Part shown: piece after piece, positions 18,826 to 25,040 of the stretch | How positions within the stretch are numbered: the stretch's first letter is position 1 | How the letters are laid out: each line of letters opens with the position of its first letter | Source of the DNA: Mesorhizobium terrae | GTDB lineage: Bacteria > Pseudomonadota > Alphaproteobacteria > Rhizobiales > Rhizobiaceae | Length of the DNA: 64,000 nucleotides | NCBI RefSeq assembly: GCF_008727715.1 | Contig: NZ_CP044218.1 | Location: forward strand, 3,365,501 to 3,429,500 | Direction: 5' to 3' | Position numbers and translations under genes: made by a program | Notes under the pieces: generated by a model | The model's database searches: none | Seen by the model: only the letters and a program-made list of their open reading frames with translations | Told to the model about the DNA's origin: nothing

Positions 18826-19737
18826 ATGCGCGATCTCTGCCTTATCCGGGCACCGTTCAATCTTGGCCTCAGGCCACTGAGGCCCGGTCATGAACCGGGC
18901 ACCTGGCGGGCGCCGCAGGCATTGACCGACGCCGGGCTGCTCGAGGCGCTGGCGCCGGCGCGGATTGTCGACCTCGATCGACCTGCCTACAGCACCGAGC
19001 CGCAGCCGGGCACCAGGCTGCGCAACGGCCCGGCGATCCGGACCTTCAGCCTGCAACTGGCCGATATCGTCGCCGAGACCGTCGGGCGAGGGCAATTTCC
19101 GCTGATCGTCGGCGGCGATTGCACCGTCCTGCTCGGCGGGTTGGCCGGCGCGCGACGGTCAGGGCTGCTGTCGCTGGTGCATGTCGACGGTCACAGCGAC
19201 TTCCGCCATCCAGGCAATGATGACGACAATCTGCCGCTGGGCTCGGCCGCCGGGATGGACCTGGCGGCGGCGACCGGCCGTGGCGAGGCCTTGCTCACCG
19301 AATGGCCGGGCATAGAGGGGCCGTTGCTGCGCGACGATCAGGTGGCCCAGATCGGCGAGCGGGAAAGCCGCGATGCCGATTTTGCCTGGCACGACATCGC
19401 GGCGACCGAGATGACGCTGGTCGACGTGTTTGCCGCACGCGAACTCGGCGCGGCAGGCGTGCTCGCACGGGTCGAGCCGGTGCTGGCGCGCGGCGGCGGC
19501 CGTTTCTGGCTGCATTTCGACGTCGACGCGCTGGACCAGACTTTCATGCCGGCGGTGGATTCGCCGGGCAGCCCGGGTATCGATCCGGACGAACTCGTCG
19601 CTATCCTGGGAACGCTGGCGGCAAGGCCGGGCTGCATCGGCATGGATGTGACGATCTTCGATCCCGACCTCGATCCGACCGGCGAACTGGCGGCGTGGCT
19701 GGTGGCTCTTTTGCGGCGGGTGTTGACCGCCACCTAG
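18826..19737 (+). CDS. Arginase/agmatinase-family protein
   Basis: A 303-residue ureohydrolase-fold protein. The manganese motifs are partly changed: GGDCTVLLGG has Cys where arginases have a metal-binding His, while VHVDGHSDFR (Asp-x-His-x-Asp) and LHFDVDALDQTFMPAVDSPG (DxDxxD) are kept. This pattern is seen in a subgroup of arginase-like proteins whose substrate is not settled, so arginase, agmatinase or formiminoglutamase activity cannot be chosen. Start ATG 18826 (MRDLCLIRAPFNLGLRPL); ATG 18793 is in frame but crosses a terminator-like hairpin. It ends two bases before the convergent protease gene. Confidence 0.82.
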   Translation: MRDLCLIRAPFNLGLRPLRPGHEPGTWRAPQALTDAGLLEALAPARIVDLDRPAYSTEPQPGTRLRNGPAIRTFSLQLADIVAETVGRGQFPLIVGGDCTVLLGGLAGARRSGLLSLVHVDGHSDFRHPGNDDDNLPLGSAAGMDLAAATGRGEALLTEWPGIEGPLLRDDQVAQIGERESRDADFAWHDIAATEMTLVDVFAARELGAAGVLARVEPVLARGGGRFWLHFDVDALDQTFMPAVDSPGSPGIDPDELVAILGTLAARPGCIGMDVTIFDPDLDPTGELAAWLVALLRRVLTAT

Positions 19738-19738
19738 C

Positions 19739-20692
19739 TCAGGAAGGTCTTGCAGTCGGTGTGACCGCGATGCGGCTGACGCCGCTGCGGCGTAACACCG
19801 TGCAGACCGTCTCGCGGCCGATGCGCTCGGCATCGAGCATCCTGACCAGATCGTCGACACCGGTGACGGGCCTTCCGTCGATGGCGGCGATGATGTCGCC
19901 TTCCTTCAGGCCCGATTTTGCTGCCGGCCCGGAGGGGTCGACTGTGCGCAGCCGCACCGCCGTGCTGCTGGTAACCTGCGAGAGCAAAGCGGCGCGGCGC
20001 GGCAGGTTGGTCGTATCGGCGGAGACGCCGATGAAGGCGCGGCGCACCCGGCCGAAGCGGATGATCTCGGAGATGACGAAATTGGCGGTGTTGGAGGCGA
20101 CGGCGAAGGCGATGCCCTGTGCGCCCGGGATCATGGCGGTGTTGACGCCGATCACCTCGCCGGCGGACGAGACCAGCGGCCCGCCGGAATTGCCGGGATT
20201 GAGCGCCGCATCGGTCTGGATGACGTCGTCGATCAGCCGGCCGGTGGTGGCGCGCATCGAACGGCCGAGCGCCGAGACGACGCCGGCGGTGACGGTCCAT
20301 TCGAAGCCGAGCGGATTGCCGATGGCGATGGCGATCTGGCCGCGCCTGAGCCGTTTGGAATCGCCGAGCGGCGCGACATTGGCAAACGAGCCGCCGGCGC
20401 GCACCAGTGCGATGTCGGTGTCGGGATCTGAGCCGAGCACGCGGCCCTCGTCGACGCTGCCATCAGGCATGGCGACACGCACGGCGCGGGCATCGCCGAC
20501 CACGTGGAAATTGGTGACGATCAGCCCGTCCGGCGAAATGACGAAACCCGAGCCATGGCCGCCACGGCCGCCGATGCGTTCGATGCGGCACACGGCCGGG
20601 CCGATACGGTCGACGGCATCGGCGACCGTCATAGAATAGGCATCGAGCAGGGCGTCGTCGCGGGGGGAGGGGTCGAAAGCGGGCAGCGCCAT
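19739..20692 (-). CDS. Trypsin-like (HtrA/DegP-type) serine protease with PDZ domain
   Basis: A 318-residue HtrA-like protease. The catalytic triad is intact: H63 (TNFHVVGD), D93 (DPDTDIALV) and S169 (NPGNSGGPL). One PDZ domain follows at about residues 225-310 (DPSGPAAKSGLKEGDIIAAI). I chose the ATG at 20692, which has CGGAG upstream; the product then lacks a signal peptide or membrane helix, unusual for HtrA proteins, so it may be cytoplasmic. It is divergent from a paralogue that has lost all three catalytic residues. Confidence 0.9.
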   Translation of the reverse strand: MALPAFDPSPRDDALLDAYSMTVADAVDRIGPAVCRIERIGGRGGHGSGFVISPDGLIVTNFHVVGDARAVRVAMPDGSVDEGRVLGSDPDTDIALVRAGGSFANVAPLGDSKRLRRGQIAIAIGNPLGFEWTVTAGVVSALGRSMRATTGRLIDDVIQTDAALNPGNSGGPLVSSAGEVIGVNTAMIPGAQGIAFAVASNTANFVISEIIRFGRVRRAFIGVSADTTNLPRRAALLSQVTSSTAVRLRTVDPSGPAAKSGLKEGDIIAAIDGRPVTGVDDLVRMLDAERIGRETVCTVLRRSGVSRIAVTPTARPS

Positions 20693-20859
20693 GGCAGGCT
20701 CCGTGTGATTTTGCGGATCGATGCCTATATGTGCGGAGCGCGCCGCTTTGCCGCGACCTGACCAGATGGCCAGAAGCAAGCCGGACTAGCCGTCAGGCGA
20801 GTATCATTGCCCGCCAAGGACAGCGATATCTGGAGCAGACAAGAACTCTGGAGGTCACA

Positions 20860-21729
20860 ATGAGCGACTTCAATCTCGGCGCCTTTTCGGATGCCGTCGC
20901 CGACATCGCGGCAAAGGCGGCACCCGCCGCCGCCAGCCTGCGCGTCCATCACGGGCGCACCGCCACAGCCTTCCATTGGGGCGACGGCTTTTTCGTCGCC
21001 GCCGAGGAAATCCTCGACGCGGACGAGGACATCGAACTGACGCTCGGCTCGGGCGAGACCGTGAAGGCGACGCTCGCCGGGCGCGACCCTTCGACCGGCA
21101 TCGCCCTTTTGAAATCGGACCGGTCCGGCCTGCCGGCGCTGGCGAAAGCAGGGGCCGTGCGGCCCGGCCATGTCGCCATCGCCATCGGCAACGGCGAAGG
21201 TGCGGCACTCAGCGTGCTTGGAACGGTCGCCGAGGTCGGGCCTGCCTGGCGCTCGATGCGCAGCGGCACCATCGACCGGCGTATCAACCTGGCCGTCGGC
21301 ACCGGCGGGCGCTTCGAAGGCGGCCCGGTGCTGGATGCTAAAGGCGACCTGATCGGTATGCTTTTGTTCGGTCCGCGCCGGCGCGCGCTGGTCATCCCGT
21401 TCGAGACCATCGAGCGCACTGTGGCGGTGCTGAAGGAAAAAGGCCATGTCGTGCGCGGTTATCTGGGCGCGGCGCTGCATCCGGCGCGCGACGGCGACGC
21501 GGTCGGCGCCATGGTGATGAGCCTTGACGACAGCGGTCCGGCGAAGGCCGCCGGCCTGCATGTCGGCGACATCATCGTGGCCTGGAACGGCGAGCCCGTC
21601 GAAGGACCGCGCGGGCTGATGCGCAGGCTGGGGCCGGACAGCGCAGGCACCCAGGTGAAACTCGACATCCTGCGTGGCGGCAGCCGTAGCGAGGTTGTCG
21701 TGACGATCGGCGAAAAGCCGCTGAACTGA
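20860..21729 (+). CDS. Catalytically inactive HtrA-like paralogue (pseudoprotease) with PDZ domain
   Basis: A 289-residue protein with the same trypsin-fold plus PDZ order as the divergent protease. Aligning by eye, the three catalytic positions are replaced: His by Glu50 (AAEEILDAD), Asp by Gly80 (DPSTGIALL) and Ser by Glu153 (GRFEGGPVL). The PDZ domain is intact (DSGPAKAAGLHVGDIIVAWN). No signal peptide. The ATG at 20860 has a strong GGAGGT. It is presumably a regulatory or scaffold partner of the active protease rather than an enzyme. A LuxR-type regulator lies downstream after a palindromic repeat. Confidence 0.88.
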   Translation: MSDFNLGAFSDAVADIAAKAAPAAASLRVHHGRTATAFHWGDGFFVAAEEILDADEDIELTLGSGETVKATLAGRDPSTGIALLKSDRSGLPALAKAGAVRPGHVAIAIGNGEGAALSVLGTVAEVGPAWRSMRSGTIDRRINLAVGTGGRFEGGPVLDAKGDLIGMLLFGPRRRALVIPFETIERTVAVLKEKGHVVRGYLGAALHPARDGDAVGAMVMSLDDSGPAKAAGLHVGDIIVAWNGEPVEGPRGLMRRLGPDSAGTQVKLDILRGGSRSEVVVTIGEKPLN

Positions 21730-21741
21730 GAGGATCGCCTG

Positions 21742-21863
21742 GAACTTGATCAGGCCGGGCTGCAAATTGCGAGGATCTGCGCTCCGATGCTCACGTACTT
21801 TAAGTACGCTCCGCTTCGGTGCTCGCTTCTCGCCATTTTCGCCACGGCCTGTTCAAGTTCCAG
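21742..21863. repeat. Intergenic palindromic repeat, copy B
   Basis: An inverted repeat with flanks AACTTGATCAGGCC and GGCCTGTTCAAGTT around a central GCTCACGTACTTTAAGTACG dyad. Layout and several words (CTGCAAAT, CTGCGCTCC, GTGCTC, CGCCATTTTCG) match copy A at 15688-15835. Confidence 0.75.
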
Positions 21864-21882
21864 GCAATCCTAGGGAGTACCG

Positions 21883-22482
21883 ATGGCAGAGAGCAGACGA
21901 CTGACAGTGCTGATCGCGCTCGGCGATGCCGGGCGGGCCGAGCGGCTGTCGGCGTCGCTGGCTGCCGGCGAGGACTTCACGCCCGTAACTGTGGGCAGCG
22001 CGGCCGGCATCGATGTGGCAATTGTCGACAACGCAGCCTTTCCTTTGGACGTGCCGCTGGTGCTGTTGTCGGCCCGTCCGGTTCCGGCGGTCAATGGTGG
22101 CGCCGGTCGCGTCTTCGCTGTTTTGCCGCCCAATGCCGAGGACGGGCTGATCGCCGCTGCCGCCCGCCTGGCGACGGCCGGATACCATGCGGTGCGCGAC
22201 GAGGATGCTTTCGAACCGACCGGCTTCGCGGCGGAGCCGGACGACCATGCAAACGGCTCGGCGGACCATGATGGGGCGGTGCGGCCGGCGCTGTCGCCGC
22301 GCGAAGCCGAGGTGCTGGCACTGCTCGCCGAAGGCGCGCCCAACAAGGTGATCGCCCGCCGGCTCGACATTTCCGTGCACACCGCCAAGTTCCACGTCGC
22401 GGCGATCCTGACCAAGCTTGGCGCAGCCAACCGCACTGACGCGATTGCCATCGCCATGCGGCAAGGGCTGGTGCTGGTCTAG
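21883..22482 (+). CDS. LuxR-family regulator with degenerate receiver-like N-terminus
   Basis: A 199-residue regulator. The C-terminal GerE/LuxR helix-turn-helix at about residues 138-195 is clear (LSPREAEVLALLAEGAPNKV, HTAKFHVAAILTKLGAANRT). The N-terminal 110 residues have a receiver-like alternation of strands and helices (VAIVDNAAFPLDVPLVLLSA) but lack the full acidic pocket, so phosphorylation is doubtful. It follows the pseudoprotease gene after a 150-base palindromic repeat and may be cotranscribed with it. Start ATG 21883 after TAGGGAGTACC. Confidence 0.88.
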   Translation: MAESRRLTVLIALGDAGRAERLSASLAAGEDFTPVTVGSAAGIDVAIVDNAAFPLDVPLVLLSARPVPAVNGGAGRVFAVLPPNAEDGLIAAAARLATAGYHAVRDEDAFEPTGFAAEPDDHANGSADHDGAVRPALSPREAEVLALLAEGAPNKVIARRLDISVHTAKFHVAAILTKLGAANRTDAIAIAMRQGLVLV

Positions 22483-22536
22483 GGCGCGTTGGGATTGCAG
22501 CGCGGCCGGCCCCGTCGAGATCTTTTGCATGTCCTG

Positions 22537-22926
22537 TCAGGCTGCTGCCTCGATGTCGGTCTGGCGGAAGTCGTCGCCCTTGAACAGCAGCGGCATCGCT
22601 TCCAGCTTGGCCGTGGCGTAGGAAATGCAATCGCCGAAATTCAGGCCAGCGGCGTGGCGCCCCTTGCCGTAACGCAGGAAGGCCTGACGGGCGACGGCGG
22701 CATGGTCTGGAGTGAAGGTTGTGGTTTCGATTTGTGCCGTCCGCAGCAGATCATCGAGAAGTTCGGGCCCTTGTTCGCCTTTCCTGCCGAGGATGACCAT
22801 CGTGGCTTCCAGCAAGGTCGGAGCAGCGATGCGCTTCAACGGCGCCTGCTGCAGAACGCGCAGATAATTCTCGAAGCCTTCTTCAGCCAGCAGAATTGCG
22901 ATCAGCACCGAAGTGTCGACGATCAC
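22537..22926 (-). CDS. vapC: Type II toxin VapC, PIN-domain RNase
   Basis: A 129-residue PIN-domain endoribonuclease. The acidic active-site residues are all present: D4 (MIVDTS), E40 (TLLEAT), D99 (NFGDCISYA) and D118 (FKGDDF). VapC toxins cleave tRNA or rRNA when freed from the antitoxin. It is downstream of, and overlaps by four bases (ATGA), the vapB gene, so translation is coupled. The sequence looks intact and the module functional. Confidence 0.95.
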   Translation of the reverse strand: MIVDTSVLIAILLAEEGFENYLRVLQQAPLKRIAAPTLLEATMVILGRKGEQGPELLDDLLRTAQIETTTFTPDHAAVARQAFLRYGKGRHAAGLNFGDCISYATAKLEAMPLLFKGDDFRQTDIEAAA

Positions 22927-23186
22927 TTCGAGGGGATCCCGAATTCGTCATAGCCGAGGATCTCGTCCTCGGTCAGATCGGTGTCCGTTGGGATTAGGGC
23001 GGAACGCTCAACGATCGCCATCAGCTTGTTGTACATGTCATTCGGCGCTTCGCGTGGCACCAGCCTTTCGCGCGCCACCTCGCGCTCAAGGCTTTGCCGG
23101 ATCGCTTCGGTCACCGACACGCGTCGACGCCGCGCCAGTTCGCGCGCCAGTTTCTCGACCTGTGCATTCTTGATCGACAACGCCAT
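22923..23186 (-). CDS. vapB: Antitoxin VapB (PSK-type)
   Basis: An 87-residue antitoxin with an N-terminal DNA-binding segment (MALSIKNAQVEKLARELARR, VSVTEAIRQSLEREVARERL) of the Rv0623/PSK type and a C-terminal toxin-wrapping tail (DTDLTEDEILGYDEFGIPSK). It neutralises VapC and autorepresses the operon. An AT-rich dyad directly upstream of its ATG is the likely operator. Confidence 0.93.
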   Translation of the reverse strand: MALSIKNAQVEKLARELARRRRVSVTEAIRQSLEREVARERLVPREAPNDMYNKLMAIVERSALIPTDTDLTEDEILGYDEFGIPSK

Positions 23187-23189
23187 TAT

Positions 23190-23217
23190 ATGTTCTACCT
23201 TTTTATATAGAATATAT
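23190..23217 (-). promoter_or_regulatory. vapBC operator/promoter dyad
   Basis: An AT-rich inverted repeat with arms ATATGTTCTA and TAGAATATAT separated by about eight bases, immediately upstream of vapB. It is the expected site of VapB/VapBC autorepression. Confidence 0.65.
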
Positions 23218-23352
23218 ACTCGCCATCGCGACGCTGCAATCGCGCCCAGGAAAGGTGGGCCTCCGCAGCGTCACCACGGCGTTGGCCGGTTCGCCCTTGC
23301 GCGATGGTGGCAGCCGGGCAAGGATCGGCCATCGCTGCAGGGAGGCCGCATC

Positions 23353-24219
23353 ATGTCGCTCAAGGGAAAAACGCTGTTCATTTCGGGCGGCTCGCGAGGC
23401 ATCGGCCTGGCGATCGCGCTGCGCGCCGCACGCGATGGCGCCAACGTCACCATCGCCGCCAAGACCGACACCCCGCATCCGAAGCTGCCGGGCACGATCC
23501 ACACGGCGGCGCAGGAGATCGAGCAGGCCGGCGGCGAGGCGCTGCCGGTGCTGTGCGACATCCGCGAGGAAGCGCAGGTGGCGGAGGCAGTGGCGAAGAC
23601 AGTCGAGCGCTTCGGCGGCATCGACATCTGCATCAACAATGCCAGCGCCATCCAGCTGACCGGCACGCTGGAAACCGACATGAAGCGCTACGATCTGATG
23701 CACCAGATCAACACGCGCGGCACGTTCCTGGTCTCCAAAATGTGCGTTCCGCACCTGAAGTTGGCGCAAAATCCTCACATTTTGAATCTGGCGCCGCCGC
23801 TCGACATGAAAGCCAAGTGGTTCAAGGGCCATGTCGCCTACACGATGGCGAAATTCGGCATGTCGATGTGCACGCTGGGCATGAGCGCGGAGTTCGCTTC
23901 CGCCGGCATTGCGGTCAATTCCCTGTGGCCGCTGACGACGATCGATACGGCTGCGGTGCGCAATCTTCTGGGCGGCAACACGGTCGCCGCGATGAGCCGG
24001 TCGCCGGAGATCATGGCCGATGCGGCGCACGCCATCCTGACCCGGCCGTCTGGCGAGGCGACGGGCAATTTCTATATCGATGAAGAGGTACTGCGCGCCG
24101 AGGGCATCACCGATTTCTCGCACTACGCGCCGGGCGCCAAGGGCGCGCTGGCCGGCGACTTCTTCGTGCCGGACGAGGTTTTCGCGCGCAGCGACACCAA
24201 GCTGACCGGGCTGTTCTGA
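23353..24219 (+). CDS. SDR-family protein, HSDL2-like
   Basis: A 288-residue short-chain dehydrogenase/reductase. The NAD(P) loop is intact (SGGSRGIGLAIALRAA) and so is the NNAS motif. The catalytic Tyr163 and Lys167 are present (AYTMAK), but the catalytic serine position, 16 residues before the tyrosine in HSDL2-type enzymes (NxSPP), is Ala147 here (NLAPPLDM). The enzyme may be impaired or may use another residue. The ATG at 23353 follows GGGAGGCCGCATC; the frame is open upstream but non-homologous. A fatty-acid-related role, as for HSDL2, is only family inference. Confidence 0.88.
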   Translation: MSLKGKTLFISGGSRGIGLAIALRAARDGANVTIAAKTDTPHPKLPGTIHTAAQEIEQAGGEALPVLCDIREEAQVAEAVAKTVERFGGIDICINNASAIQLTGTLETDMKRYDLMHQINTRGTFLVSKMCVPHLKLAQNPHILNLAPPLDMKAKWFKGHVAYTMAKFGMSMCTLGMSAEFASAGIAVNSLWPLTTIDTAAVRNLLGGNTVAAMSRSPEIMADAAHAILTRPSGEATGNFYIDEEVLRAEGITDFSHYAPGAKGALAGDFFVPDEVFARSDTKLTGLF

Positions 24220-24246
24220 GCCCGGTTGCGAACCGGGCTGCGCCGG

Positions 24247-24771
24247 TCAGATATCTTCCGACACTTTCTTCCCGCCCTTTCCGTGGCCCATCAGCCGGTC
24301 GATATAGGCCAGCATCAGCGCCGACAGGACGAAGGTGAGGTGGATCAGGGTCAGCCACATCAACTGCTCGGTCGAATAGGACGAGGAGTTGAGGAACACC
24401 TGCAGGAGGTGGATCGAGGAAATGGCCACGATCGTCGAGGCGACCTTCACCTTCAGCGAGCCGACGTCGATGGTACCCAGCCAGTGCACCTTGCCTTCAT
24501 GCTCGTCGAAGCGGCTGACGAAGTTTTCGTAGCCGGAGATGATGACCATTACCACCAGCGAGGCGACAAGGGCTGCGTCGATCAGGCCGAGGATCTTCAG
24601 GATCGTGTCGGTGTCGTCCAGGATCATGACCTTGGAGATGAATTCGTAGAGTTTCTTGGCGAAGGACATCGCGTAGATGGCGAGCGCCAGGCCGAGCCCG
24701 AGGTAGAAAACCACCAGCAGCCAGCGCGAGGCCAGGATGATGGATTCGACGGCAAGTTCGAGGCGTTTCAT
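24247..24771 (-). CDS. UPF0114/TIGR00645 (YqhA-like) membrane protein
   Basis: A 174-residue inner-membrane protein with three to four helices, matching the YqhA/UPF0114 family (ESIILASRWLLVVFYLGLGL, SGYENFVSRFDEHEGKVHWL, SALMLAYIDRLMGHGKGGKK). Function is unknown. I chose the ATG at 24771; the frame is open to 24909 but the added segment is basic and unlike the family. It converges with the SDR gene, with 27 bases between stops. Confidence 0.88.
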   Translation of the reverse strand: MKRLELAVESIILASRWLLVVFYLGLGLALAIYAMSFAKKLYEFISKVMILDDTDTILKILGLIDAALVASLVVMVIISGYENFVSRFDEHEGKVHWLGTIDVGSLKVKVASTIVAISSIHLLQVFLNSSSYSTEQLMWLTLIHLTFVLSALMLAYIDRLMGHGKGGKKVSEDI

Positions 24772-24913
24772 AAAAAGGCGTCCGTGCTTCTGGGCGTGTT
24801 GAGGGCGGAACGATGTCGGCCTGCAAGGCGGCAGTTCAACAGGCGCTAACCGCTGTCGTTTTTGGGCGAGAGGCACGATCTTGGCAAGATGCCGGCCATG
24901 CCTTTCCAAAAGA

Positions 24914-24946
24914 AGGCCCGGTCGGTGGAGTAAGCCGGCCGGGCCT
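24914..24946 (-). terminator. Terminator of the OmpA-repeat gene
   Basis: A 12-bp stem AGGCCCGGTCGG / CCGGCCGGGCCT (one G-T pair). On the minus strand it is followed by TCTTTTGG. It lies about 95 bases past the stop of the OmpA-like gene. Confidence 0.75.
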
Positions 24947-25040
24947 CTTGATGTCCCGCTGGAGACGGGACAGGGCAGGGAACCCCATTAACATTTGGGG
25001 CTCCCATTGTGGCGAATCAATGCCCTAGCGCCTTCACCGC

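Noticed and set aside
18826..19737. HutG (formiminoglutamase) call for the arginase-like gene
   Set aside because: No hut genes are nearby and the first metal motif is altered, so no specific substrate can be supported.
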